NCBI RefSeq assembly: GCF_964273065.1
Contig: NZ_OZ186815.1
Location: forward strand, 6,200,001 to 6,264,000
DNA length: 64,000 nt
Direction: 5' to 3'
DNA from: Nocardiopsis dassonvillei_B
GTDB taxonomy: Bacteria > Actinomycetota > Actinomycetes > Streptosporangiales > Streptosporangiaceae
A program made the position numbers and the translations under genes. This document shows, in pieces, positions 44,711 to 53,178 of this stretch (within the stretch, counting starts at the first letter, position 1; every line of letters begins with the position of its first letter). The notes beneath the pieces were generated by a model. It did not search any database, was not told where the DNA came from, and saw only the letters and a list, made by a program, of their open reading frames with translations.

Positions 44711-44738
44711 GGCCCCCGGCCCTTCCGGGCCGGGGGCC
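44711..44738 (+). terminator. Strong hairpin terminator
   Basis: GGCCCCCGGCCC (44711-44722) and its exact complement (44727-44738) flank a TTCC loop, 14 bp after the lipoprotein stop. Confidence 0.8.
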
Positions 44739-44798
44739 GCCGTGCGTTGCTGACATAATCGCTTTTCGCACACCGGAACGATCACCCCCCTGCCCCGG

Positions 44799-45834
44799 GT
44801 GGAAAGCGACGACGTGGACCCCCTGCTGTCCGTGGACCCCGAACACATCGGCCGTTACCGTCCGACCCACCGCCCGGGTGCGGGCGGCACGGGCCAGGTG
44901 CACCTGGCCCAGACGCCGTCCGGCCGACGGATCGTGGTCGAGGTGATCCGTCCCGAGTACGTGAAGGACGACGGGTTCCGGGCCCGGTTCGCCCTGGAGG
45001 CGGAGGCCGCGCGCCGGGTGGGCGGATTCCATACGGCACAGGTGGTGGACGCCGACCCGGACGCCCCGCTGCCGTGGATCGCCACCGCGTACATCGAGGG
45101 CCCGTCCCTGGACGAGGCCGTCCAGGATCGGGGCTCCTGGAGCCGGGGGCGCTGCGCTCCCTCGCCTTGGGCCTGGCGGAGGGGCTCGCGGCCGTACACG
45201 GGGCCGGGCCGGTGCACCGGGACCTGGAACCGGGGAACATCATCCTGGCGCAGGACGGCCCGCGGATCATCGACTTGGGGATCGCCAGGCCGCTGGACAC
45301 CACGAACCTGACGGCGACGGGTGCGGTGCTCGGCACACCGCCCTACATGTCGCCGGAGCAGACCGAGGGGCAGCGGGCGGGTCCGCCTTCGGACGTGTTC
45401 TCACCGGGTACAGTGCCGGCCTTCGCGGCGACGGGGGTCAATCCGTTCGCCGCGGAGTCGATGGCGGCCACGGTGCGCCGCCTCATCGGGCCCGCACCCG
45501 CGCTCATCGGGGTCCCCGAGGACGCGGCAGGCCTGATCATCGAGTGCTGGGACAAGGACCCCGAGGCGCGGCCCACCCCCGGGCACATTCTGGACCGCTC
45601 TGGGCAGGGGCGGCCGCGCCCGCCCCGCCCGAAGGCCACGCCGGTCCGGACGGCCCCGACACGCCGCCTGCCCGCCGAGATGCCGCCCACCCGGCGGACA
45701 CGACGCTCCTGCACCGGCTCGGGGCCGGGGCGGAGACGTGGAACGGGGAGAGCCCGGTGATCGGGGTGATCCTCCTCGTGGCGATCGGGGCGGTCTTCAC
45801 GGTGGGGCTGCTGATGTCGCTGCCGTGGTCGTGA
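44799..45834 (+). pseudogene. Decayed Ser/Thr protein kinase, paralogue of the kinase at 719-2644
   Basis: Frame one reads GAGGTGQVHLAQTPSGRR and RVGGFHTAQVVDADP, nearly word for word the first kinase, but changes frame near 45125. Frame two then gives GLAEGLAAVHGAGPVHRDLEPGNIILA, GPRIIDLGIARPLD and TPPYMSPEQTEGQRAGPPSDVF. A further shift is needed to reach a C-terminal membrane helix (VILLVAIGAVFTVGLLM) in a third frame ending at 45834. Key residues are also lost: ATP lysine to Glu (VVEV), HRDLKP to HRDLEP, DFG to DLG. No WD40 domain remains. It cannot be an active kinase. Confidence 0.85.
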
Positions 45835-45913
45835 GTCCCCGGGGGGCGGGGGGGCAAGTTGGAGGATCGTCTCACGAACACGGCCCTCCAGCGGGGAGAA
45901 AGTTATGATCCAC

Positions 45914-45947
45914 TAGCCAGAAAGGGCTAACACCATCGCAGATGCGA
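45914..45947. promoter_or_regulatory. Two small inverted repeats upstream of the molybdate operon
   Basis: TAGCC-N6-GGCTA (45914-45929) and TCGCA-GA-TGCGA (45936-45947) lie within 50 bp of the regulator start at 45964. Either could be the operator of the adjacent regulator. Confidence 0.35.
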
Positions 45948-45963
45948 GCGGTAGATTCCTCCC

Positions 45964-46365
45964 ATGCCCACCTTCCAGATCAGCGAGGCCGCCGAACTGC
46001 TCGGCGTCAGCGCCGACACCGTGCGCCGCTGGGTCGACTCCGGACGCCTCGGCGCCACCCGCGACGCCTCCGGCCGCCGCCTCATCGACGGGGCCGACCT
46101 GGCCGCCTTCATGCGCGACGGGTCCCACCAGGACCCCGACCGCCACCGCTCCTCCGCGCGCAACCGCTTCCGCGGACTGGTCACCGGGATCGTCCGCGAC
46201 ACCGTCATGGCGCAGGTGGAGATCCAGGCGGGACCGCACCGCATCGTCTCGCTGATGAGCCGCGAGGCCGCCGACGAACTCGGCCTGGAGATCGGCAGCA
46301 CCGCCACGGCCGTGGTCAAGTCCACGAACGTGATCGTCGAATCCGACGGAGGACACCATGCGTGA
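45964..46365 (+). CDS. Molybdate-responsive regulator: MerR-like HTH plus Mop/TOBE domain
   Basis: 133 residues from ATG. The N-terminal ~55 residues are an excisionase/MerR-type helix-turn-helix (FQISEAAELLGVSADTVRRWVDSGRLGATRDASGRRLI). The C-terminal ~70 residues are a single Mop/TOBE domain (RNRFRGLVTGIVRDTVMAQVEIQAG ... AVVKSTNVIVE) that binds molybdate or tungstate. It overlaps modA by 8 bp. This compact form is common in actinomycetes in place of classical ModE and probably controls its own operon. Confidence 0.9.
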   Translation: MPTFQISEAAELLGVSADTVRRWVDSGRLGATRDASGRRLIDGADLAAFMRDGSHQDPDRHRSSARNRFRGLVTGIVRDTVMAQVEIQAGPHRIVSLMSREAADELGLEIGSTATAVVKSTNVIVESDGGHHA

Positions 46366-47161
46366 CGCCCCCCTGCGACTCACCGCGGCACTGGCCGCCG
46401 CGACGCTGGCCCTCACCGCCTGCGCGGGCGAGGACAGCGGTCCCGCAGCGACGGAGGGCCCCACCGGAAGGCTCACCGTCTTCGCCGCCGCCTCCCTCAC
46501 CGACGTCTTCGAGGGCCTGGCGGAGGAGTTCGAGGCGCGCAACCCCGGGGTGGAGGTCGTGTTCAACTTCGCGGGCAGCAGCGAGCTGGCCGCCCAGATC
46601 GGCTCCGGCGCCCCCGCCGACGTGTTCGCCGCGGCGAACACCGCCACCATGGACCAGGTCGTCGGGGGGGAGGGGCTGGACCGCGGGTGGGCCGCGGAGC
46701 ACGGCCGGGAGGGCGCGGTCTTCGCCACCAACACCCTGCAGATCGCCGTCCCCGCCGACGACCCCGCCGGGATCCAGGACCTCGACGACCTGGCCGCGGA
46801 CGGAGTGTCCGTTGCGTTCTGCGCCGAGGAGGTCCCGTGCGGCGCGGCCACCGCCACCGCCCTGGCCGCCGCCGGACTCGACATCACGCCCGTCACCTAC
46901 GAGGAGGACGTCCGCGCCGTCCTCACCAAGGTCGAACTGGGAGAGGTCGACGCCGGACTCGTCTACCGGACCGACGTGGTCGCCGCCGGGGACGCCGTCA
47001 CCGGCATCCCCTTCCCCGAGGCGGAGGCGGCCGTCAACGACTACCCGATCGGCCTGCTCGCCGACGCCCCCCGGCCCGACCTGGCCGCCGAATGGATCGA
47101 CCTGGTGCTGTCCGAGGACGGGACGGCCGCCCTCGCCGAAGCCGGGTTCGGTACCCCGTGA
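46358..47161 (+). CDS. modA: Molybdate ABC transporter substrate-binding lipoprotein
   Basis: 267 residues from ATG. Lipobox LALTAC near residue 24. ModA fold: LTVFAAASLTDVFEGLAEEFEARNPGVEVVFNFAGSSELAAQI, GAPADVFAAANTATMD, and the DAGLVYRTDVVAAG region near the C-terminus. It binds molybdate outside the membrane and hands it to ModBC. Its end overlaps modB by 4 bp. Confidence 0.95.
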   Translation: MRDAPLRLTAALAAATLALTACAGEDSGPAATEGPTGRLTVFAAASLTDVFEGLAEEFEARNPGVEVVFNFAGSSELAAQIGSGAPADVFAAANTATMDQVVGGEGLDRGWAAEHGREGAVFATNTLQIAVPADDPAGIQDLDDLAADGVSVAFCAEEVPCGAATATALAAAGLDITPVTYEEDVRAVLTKVELGEVDAGLVYRTDVVAAGDAVTGIPFPEAEAAVNDYPIGLLADAPRPDLAAEWIDLVLSEDGTAALAEAGFGTP

Positions 47162-47982
47162 CCCGCGCTCCCGGTCGGGCCGGGCCGGTCCTGCGGGCCC
47201 GGTCGGGGCGCCCGCCCTGGCCGCTGCTCCTGCCCGCCCTGGTCGGCGTCGCCTTCCTCGTCCTGCCCCTGCTGGGGCTGGTCGTGCGCGCGCCCTGGTC
47301 CGAGATGGGCCGCCGGGTCACCGAGCCCGAGGTGCTGGCCGCCCTGTGGCTGTCGCTGTCCACCGCCACCGTCGCGACCCTCGTCTGCCTGGTCCTGGGG
47401 GTACCGCTGGCCTGGCTGCTGGCGCGCACCGGGTTCCCCGGGCGCCGGCTCGTGCGCGCCCTGGTCACCGTGCCCCTGGTCATCCCGCCCGTCGTGGGCG
47501 GTGTCGCCCTGCTGCTGGTGCTGGGCCGCAACGGCCTGATCGGGCGGTACCTGGACGCCTGGTTCGGGATCACCGTCCCCTTCACGTCCGCGGCCGTGGT
47601 GCTGGCCCAGGTGTTCGTGGCCATGCCGTTCCTGGTGATCAGCGTCGAGGGGGCCCTGCGCGGCGCCGACCGGCGCTACGAGGAGGCCGCGGCGACCCTG
47701 GGCGCCGGACGGGTCACCGTGTTCACCCGCGTCACCCTGCCCATGGTGCTCCCCGGCATCGGGGCCGGGGCGATCCTGTGCTGGGCCCGCGCCCTGGGCG
47801 AGTTCGGGGCCACCATCACCTTCGCCGGGAACTTCCCCGGCACCACCCGGACCATGCCCCTGGCCGTGTACATGGCCATGCAGCGCGACCCCGAGGCCGC
47901 GATCGTGCTCAGCCTCGTCCTGCTCCTGGTGTCCCTGGCCGTGCTGGCCACCCTGCGCGAGAAATGGGTGAACACGGCATGA
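47158..47982 (+). CDS. modB: Molybdate ABC transporter permease
   Basis: 274 residues from GTG, in a GTGA overlap with modA. Five to six hydrophobic segments and the conserved coupling loop EEAAATLGAGRVTVFTRVTLPMVLPGI followed by ARALGEFGATITFAGN, diagnostic of ModB. Overlaps modC by 4 bp. Confidence 0.95.
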   Translation: MTRAPGRAGPVLRARSGRPPWPLLLPALVGVAFLVLPLLGLVVRAPWSEMGRRVTEPEVLAALWLSLSTATVATLVCLVLGVPLAWLLARTGFPGRRLVRALVTVPLVIPPVVGGVALLLVLGRNGLIGRYLDAWFGITVPFTSAAVVLAQVFVAMPFLVISVEGALRGADRRYEEAAATLGAGRVTVFTRVTLPMVLPGIGAGAILCWARALGEFGATITFAGNFPGTTRTMPLAVYMAMQRDPEAAIVLSLVLLLVSLAVLATLREKWVNTA

Positions 47983-49016
47983 GCGTGCTCTCCGCCGACC
48001 TTCGTCTGCACCGCGGCGACTTCGAACTGGACGTCTCCCTGTCCGCGGCGGCCGGCGAGGTGCTGGCCCTGCTCGGTCCCAACGGCGCGGGCAAGTCCTC
48101 GGCGCTTCGCGCCCTGGCCGGGCTGCTCCCGCTCACCGCCGGGCATGTGCGGGTGGACGGCGACGACCACACCCGCACCCCGGTGGAGCGGCGGCCCATC
48201 GGGGTGGTCTTCCAGGACTACCTGCTGTTCCAGCACATGAGCGCCCTGGACAACGTCGCTTTCGGGCCCCGCTGCCAGGGGGCGTCCAAGGCCGACGCCC
48301 GGGCCCGCGCCGCCGAACTGCTCGACCACATGGACCTGGCCGGGCACGCCCGCTCCCGGCCCCGGGACCTGTCCGGAGGGCAGGCCCAGCGGGTGGCGCT
48401 GGCCCGCGCCCTGGCGGTGCGCCCCCGCCTGCTGCTGCTGGACGAGCCCATGGCCGCCCTGGACGTCAGCACCCGTATCCGCGTCCGCGGCAGGCTGCGC
48501 CGCATGCTGGAGGAGTTCGACGGGGCGACGGTGCTGGTCACCCACGATCCGTTGGACGCCATGGTGCTGGCCGACCGCATCGCCGTCGTCGAGGACGGCC
48601 GGGTGGTCCAGGAGGGCGCGCCCGCCGAGGTGGCCCGCCGCCCCCGCACCCCCTACGTGGCCCGGCTGGTGGGGCTCAACCTGTTCCGCGGCAGCGCTGA
48701 CGGCACGGCGGTCGCCCTGGACGGCGGGGCGGTGGTGGAGGTGCACGAGGCGCACCGCGGACCCGCGCTGGTGGCGTTCCCGCCCCGGGCGGTCGCCCTC
48801 TACCGGCGGCCCCCCGACGGCAGCCCGCGCAACCTGTGGGAACTGGCGGTCGACGGCGTGGAGCGGTTCGGCGACCAGGTGCGGGTGCACCTGACGGGTC
48901 CGCTCGACCTGGCCGCCGACATCAGCCCCGCCGCCCTGGCCGAACTGGGCCTGGCCCGCGGGGACGGCGTGTGGGCCGGGGTCAAGGCCGCCGAGGTCGA
49001 ATGCTACCCCGGGTGA
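47979..49016 (+). CDS. modC: Molybdate ABC transporter ATP-binding protein
   Basis: 345 residues from ATG. Walker A GPNGAGKSSALRALAGLLPL, Q-loop VFQDYLLFQHMSALDNVAFG, signature LSGGQAQRVALARALAVRP, Walker B LLLLDEPMAALD, switch THDPLDAMVLAD. A C-terminal TOBE-like domain (~245-345) follows, as in ModC proteins, though the Mop signature is weak by eye. Completes the mod operon. Confidence 0.94.
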   Translation: MSVLSADLRLHRGDFELDVSLSAAAGEVLALLGPNGAGKSSALRALAGLLPLTAGHVRVDGDDHTRTPVERRPIGVVFQDYLLFQHMSALDNVAFGPRCQGASKADARARAAELLDHMDLAGHARSRPRDLSGGQAQRVALARALAVRPRLLLLDEPMAALDVSTRIRVRGRLRRMLEEFDGATVLVTHDPLDAMVLADRIAVVEDGRVVQEGAPAEVARRPRTPYVARLVGLNLFRGSADGTAVALDGGAVVEVHEAHRGPALVAFPPRAVALYRRPPDGSPRNLWELAVDGVERFGDQVRVHLTGPLDLAADISPAALAELGLARGDGVWAGVKAAEVECYPG

Positions 49017-49173
49017 CCGGCAGCCGCGACGCCGTGCGGCGGCGGCCTGCGGGGCCGTGCACGGGCCGGGAAAACCCGCGGAACCCGGGATATCCTCCTG
49101 CTCCGCTGGGGAGACTGTAGGACACCCGGTGGCGACGTAGTCCTTCCCCCGGCCGCTGAAGGAGGGTGCTGCC

Positions 49174-49455
49174 ATGTCCCTGAGAGAACACGAACAGAGA
49201 ATCCTGGAGGAGATCGAGCGGCGGCTCAGCGAGGAGGAGCCCGAGCTCGCAGACCGCCTGGAATCCTTCGGGGACCCCGACGCGCCCGCCGACCCCGGAC
49301 TGGGCGGCTGGAAGCCGTGGGTCGCCTGCGGGCTGATCGCGGCCGTCACGGCCGGCCTCCTGGTCCTGCTGTTCGTCCTCACCCCGGGTGCGCCGCAGAC
49401 CACCGGGCCGACGGCACCCGCGCAGACCGTCCAGCCCGCCGACGGGAACCGCTAG
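49174..49455 (+). CDS. DUF3040 family membrane protein
   Basis: 93 residues from ATG with AAGGAGG upstream. The start MSLREHEQRILEEIERRLSEEEPELADRL is the DUF3040 signature; one transmembrane helix follows (WVACGLIAAVTAGLLVLLFVL) and a Pro/Thr tail. These small actinobacterial proteins usually occur near cell-division or wall genes; here a PBP gene is convergent. Confidence 0.88.
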   Translation: MSLREHEQRILEEIERRLSEEEPELADRLESFGDPDAPADPGLGGWKPWVACGLIAAVTAGLLVLLFVLTPGAPQTTGPTAPAQTVQPADGNR

Positions 49456-49497
49456 GGCGTGCCCGGAGCCGCGGCCCGCGGCCGCCGGGCGCGCCGC

Positions 49498-49529
49498 GGG
49501 CGGTGGGCGGCCCGAACCGCCCACCGCCC
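49498..49529. terminator. Bidirectional hairpin terminator
   Basis: GGGCGGTGGGCGG (49498-49510) pairs perfectly with 49517-49529 around a 6-nt loop between the convergent DUF3040 and PBP genes. Confidence 0.75.
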
Positions 49530-49536
49530 GGGGGTG

Positions 49537-52500
49537 TCACAGCGCGTTCGTGAACTCCGCGGCGATCGGACCGGCGACGGACGAACCGCCACCGCCGCCC
49601 TCCACCACCACGGCGAACGCGACGTCGCCCTTGAAGCCGATCATCCAGGCGTGGCTGGGCAGCTCCTCGTCCTCGCCCTCGGCCGTGCCGAACTCGGCCG
49701 TGCCGGTCTTGCCGTACACCTCGCCCTGGAAGGGCAGGCTCTCGGCGGTGCCCTCGGTGATGACCGCGCGCATCATCGTGCGCAGGGCCTCCGCGTTGGG
49801 GATCGGCCGGGGCTCGGGAAGCTCCTCGGCGGCCGGCTCGGTCACCAGCAGCGGGGGCCGCCAGGTGCCGTCGGCGACCGCGGCCGGGACCGTGGCCATG
49901 TGCAGCGGCGAGGTCTCGACCTGGCCCTGGCCGATCGCCTGGGCACCCAGCATGACGGCGCCCTCGGAGATCGGGTAGACCGGCTCGAACGTCGGCACGC
50001 CGATGCTCAGTGCGGCGTTCATCCCGAACAGCTCGGCGCTGGTCAGCAGGGCGTTCGCGTCGATGTTGTCGACCGCCGCCCGGACCAGTGCGGTGTTGCA
50101 GGAGGTCGCGAACGCCTGGGTCATCGTCTGCGAGCCGTACTCGGCACCGCCCGCGTTCGTGAACTCCCAGCCGCCCGGGTTGTACTCCTTGGGGCAGTCG
50201 AACGGACTGTCCATGGTCATGCCGCCGTCGAGCAGCGCGTTGTAGCTGACGACCTTGAACGTCGAGCCGGGCGGGTAGCGGCCCTCGAAGGCGCGGTTGA
50301 ACCCGCCGGGGACGTTCACCGCCGCCAGGATCTCACCGGTGGACGGGCGGATCGCCACCATCGCCGCCGGATCGTCGGAGTCGATGATGGCGTCGGCGGC
50401 CGCGTTCTGCACCGCCATGTCGATGCTGGTGACCACGTTCTCACCGGGGGCGCCGTCCAGGCTGGCGACCGTGTTCTCCTCGGTCGCCTCCACGGCGTCG
50501 GCCTCGGTGCCGGCGTCCACCTTGACGATGGTGGTGGCGGCCTGCCCGGCCAGTCGCTCCTCGTAGGTGCGCTGCAGGCCGCTGGTGCCGACGGTGTCGC
50601 CGACCCGGTAGGCCGGACCCAGCCGCTCGACGTCCTCCTCGGTGGCCTCTCCCATCGCGCCGACGATCATCTGCAGCGAACCGGAGATGTCCGGGGTGTC
50701 CAGGCGGGTGCCGTCGGCGGCCAGGATCTGTCCCCGCTCACCCCACACCGCGGTCCGGGCCAGGATCTGGCCCTCGGCCAGGCCGGGGAAGGCTACCTCG
50801 GGTGAGAACTCCACCAGCCACTCGCCGTCCTGCCGGACCAGCGGGAGTTCGCCCTCCCAGCCCCAGTCGCCGGCGTTGGACAGGGCGACGGACACCTCGT
50901 AGGAGGCGGTGCCGGTGTCGCCGTCGGTGGCGGGTTCGTCGACGGTGACGTCGACGCTCTCCACGCCGATCCCGGTGGCGATGCCGCCGAGGACCTCGGC
51001 GGGGTCGCCACCGGTGGTGACGGCGGCCATGCGCTCGTAGTCCTGTGCCTCCCAGGCCGCCTCGTACTCGGAGGTGGCCTCCTCCGGCTGGGGGAGGGTG
51101 AGCACGTACCAGGAGACGCCGCCGCCGATCAGCGCCAGCACCACCACGGCGGAGACGACGCCGATGACCAGTCCGCGCCGGGACTTGCGCTCCGGCGGTC
51201 GGGGCGGCTCCTGTGGTGCGGGTGCGCCGTCGTTGTAGAGGTACTCGAAGCCGCCCGGGGGCGCGGGCTCCCCGTCCCGGGGCTCCCCGTCCCAGTCGTC
51301 CCAGCCGTCGCGGGGCCCGCCGGGGCCCTGCGGGGGGCCGCCGCGGCCGTCGCCCGAGTCCCAGCCTCCGGCGCCCTGTTGCGGGCCGCTCCACTCGTCC
51401 TCGTATCCGGGCGCTCCGGGCCGCCCGCCGCCCCGGGGGGTTTCCCCGTACGCGTCGTCGGCGCCACCGGAGGCGTTCCAGGCCGCGGGGCCCCGCCGGG
51501 GATCGTCCTGCGAGCCCCAGCCGTCGGCGTCCGGGCCCCGGTGGGCTTCGTGGGGCCGCTCGTCCCACCCCGAACCGGGGTCCTGGGGTCCGCTGTGCGC
51601 GCCCCGGGCGTCGTGGGCCGCTTCGGGCCCCTGGCGGGTTCCGTGGGGCTGCCCGTCCCACGCGGCAGGGGCCCGGACGCCGTCGCCCCGGGCGTCGTTC
51701 GCCCCGGGGGCTTCGCCGGGCCGTTCGCCCCGGGCGGCTTCGGGCGGCTGGGGCGTTGCGCTCCACGAACCGCCCCGGCCGCCGCCGCTCCAGGTGTCGC
51801 CCTGCGGTTCGTCCCACGCGGCGTCGGGCCGCCCGTTCCAGGTGGCCTCGGTCGCCGACGGCCCGCTGGGGGTCCCCCAGTCGTCGCCGCCCGTTCCGGG
51901 TCCCTGGTGGGCGGCGTCGGGACGCCCGTCCCAGGCGTCATCGGCCGGGCGGGCGCCGCCGGGCTGTTCGTTCCAGGTGCCATCGGCGGTCCGGGGCGCG
52001 GGGTTCCAGGAGTCCCCCCGGTCACCGCCGACCCAGGTGTCGCCCTGCGGTTCGCTCCACGCGGTGCCGGTCTCCTGCGGTCCGCTGTGCGCGCTCCTGG
52101 CCCCACCCGTTCCGCGGGCGTCACCGGGCTGTGCGTCCCACGCCCCGATCGGCTGCGGTCCGCTGTGCGCGCCCTCCCGGGCGTCCGCCCCGGCGGTGTC
52201 CGCGGGCTGCTCACCCCACACGGGTGCGCCCTCGGCGTCCGGGTCGGCGCCCCGGTGGGCTCCGTGCGGCTGTTCGTCCCATGTCGGGGCGTCGTCCGCG
52301 GGGGCGTCCCACGCCCCGGTGCCGCGCGGGGGAGCGCTGTGCGCGCCCCGGGGGGCGTCGCCGGGCCGCACGTCCCACGCCGCGGCGGTCTGCTGCGGGT
52401 CACCGCCGTCCCGGGTGTCGCGGGGCGGCCGGTTCCACGCGTCGTCGGTCGGCCGGGGGCCGTCCGGGTCCGCGGTGCCGCCCGGTCGCACGTCCTCGGG

Positions 52501-52806
52501 GGACCGGTCCGGGCCGGGCGCCTCGGCGGGCCGGTCCGGGGTCTCCCAGTCCTTCCAGGTGTCCGCGGGAGGGGCCTCGTGGGGCTGCGGGGCGTTCCAC
52601 GCGCCGGTGGGCCCCTGCGCGGCGGGGTAGGGGGTGTCCCAGGCCTCGGGACGGTCGGAGGTGCCGTCGGCGGCGGCCCCGTCCGGGGCCGCGGGCCGTC
52701 GGGGGATGCGATAGGGGTTGTCCGGGCGCACTCCTCGGGTCGGGGTGCCGCCCGACTCCTCGGGCGGCCCGGAGGAATCCGGTTGCCGGGGGGACCGTTC
52801 GTCCAC
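49537..52806 (-). CDS. Class B penicillin-binding protein with MecA-like N-terminal domain and giant disordered tail
   Basis: 1089 residues from GTG at 52806 (AAGGA upstream). Residues 1 to ~540 are a low-complexity cytoplasmic tail rich in Pro, Gly, Asp, Arg and regularly spaced Trp (AWDAPADDAPTWDEQPHG, GAHSGPQ and variants repeated). A membrane helix (~544-567) leads to an NTF2-like MecA-N domain (ATSEYEAAWEAQDYERMAAV), a PBP dimerisation domain, and the transpeptidase: STFK near 848, SCN near 901, KTGTAEFG near 1032. It crosslinks peptidoglycan. Relatives usually have short cytoplasmic tails, so the N-terminus is unusual; a shorter start inside the tail cannot be excluded. Confidence 0.9.
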   Translation of the reverse strand: MDERSPRQPDSSGPPEESGGTPTRGVRPDNPYRIPRRPAAPDGAAADGTSDRPEAWDTPYPAAQGPTGAWNAPQPHEAPPADTWKDWETPDRPAEAPGPDRSPEDVRPGGTADPDGPRPTDDAWNRPPRDTRDGGDPQQTAAAWDVRPGDAPRGAHSAPPRGTGAWDAPADDAPTWDEQPHGAHRGADPDAEGAPVWGEQPADTAGADAREGAHSGPQPIGAWDAQPGDARGTGGARSAHSGPQETGTAWSEPQGDTWVGGDRGDSWNPAPRTADGTWNEQPGGARPADDAWDGRPDAAHQGPGTGGDDWGTPSGPSATEATWNGRPDAAWDEPQGDTWSGGGRGGSWSATPQPPEAARGERPGEAPGANDARGDGVRAPAAWDGQPHGTRQGPEAAHDARGAHSGPQDPGSGWDERPHEAHRGPDADGWGSQDDPRRGPAAWNASGGADDAYGETPRGGGRPGAPGYEDEWSGPQQGAGGWDSGDGRGGPPQGPGGPRDGWDDWDGEPRDGEPAPPGGFEYLYNDGAPAPQEPPRPPERKSRRGLVIGVVSAVVVLALIGGGVSWYVLTLPQPEEATSEYEAAWEAQDYERMAAVTTGGDPAEVLGGIATGIGVESVDVTVDEPATDGDTGTASYEVSVALSNAGDWGWEGELPLVRQDGEWLVEFSPEVAFPGLAEGQILARTAVWGERGQILAADGTRLDTPDISGSLQMIVGAMGEATEEDVERLGPAYRVGDTVGTSGLQRTYEERLAGQAATTIVKVDAGTEADAVEATEENTVASLDGAPGENVVTSIDMAVQNAAADAIIDSDDPAAMVAIRPSTGEILAAVNVPGGFNRAFEGRYPPGSTFKVVSYNALLDGGMTMDSPFDCPKEYNPGGWEFTNAGGAEYGSQTMTQAFATSCNTALVRAAVDNIDANALLTSAELFGMNAALSIGVPTFEPVYPISEGAVMLGAQAIGQGQVETSPLHMATVPAAVADGTWRPPLLVTEPAAEELPEPRPIPNAEALRTMMRAVITEGTAESLPFQGEVYGKTGTAEFGTAEGEDEELPSHAWMIGFKGDVAFAVVVEGGGGGSSVAGPIAAEFTNAL

Positions 52807-52847
52807 GCCTGACCGTCCTTCGTCGTGTTTCGGGGAGAATACCAAGA

Positions 52848-52879
52848 TGCCCCGCTCCCACCTCGGTGGGAGCGGGGCA
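52848..52879 (-). other. Perfect hairpin in the leader of the PBP gene
   Basis: Fifteen-bp arms (TGCCCCGCTCCCACC at 52848-52862, complement 52865-52879) form a hairpin 42 bp upstream of the PBP start. Since fprA already has its own terminator at 53131-53160, this may be a second terminator or an attenuator in the PBP 5' leader. Confidence 0.5.
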
Positions 52880-53042
52880 CGAGGATGACGGTCGGCGTGG
52901 CGGTCGCCTCTCGGCGCGGGGCACAACGGGGCTCCGGACCGCACGGTCACCCCTCGCGGGGGCCGCGCGCGGTATTCCGCGAAGGCAATGGTTGAGGCCC
53001 GGGGGACACTTGCTACCACACCGACCAACAGTGACTCTAACC

Positions 53043-53067
53043 CATGGAACCCGGCCGCTGTTCCATG
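53043..53067. promoter_or_regulatory. Inverted repeat CATGGAAC-N9-GTTCCATG (possible operator)
   Basis: Perfect 8-bp arms at 53043-53050 and 53060-53067 in the 372-bp gene-free stretch between fprA and the PBP gene, about 240 bp upstream of the PBP start. A TAGAGT hexamer lies just downstream on the minus strand. It looks like a dimer-binding site. Confidence 0.4.
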
Positions 53068-53130
53068 TCCCCCGGGTGAGTCGCATGCACAATCTCACGG
53101 TGGGGCAGGCACTCCGGGAGGGAATAAGGT

Positions 53131-53160
53131 GCCGGCCCCGCAGAGGGGCGCGGGGCCGGC
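53131..53160 (-). terminator. Hairpin terminator of fprA
   Basis: GCCGGCCCCGC (53131-53141) pairs with 53150-53160 around an 8-nt loop, 18 bp after the fprA stop. Confidence 0.7.
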
Positions 53161-53178
53161 CGGGACGTTCGCGCGGGG

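Noticed and set aside
49498..49529. Repeated GC-rich palindromes through the window as a CRISPR or repeat family
   Set aside because: Each is a different sequence placed just after a stop codon, as expected for terminators; there are no regularly spaced identical repeats.
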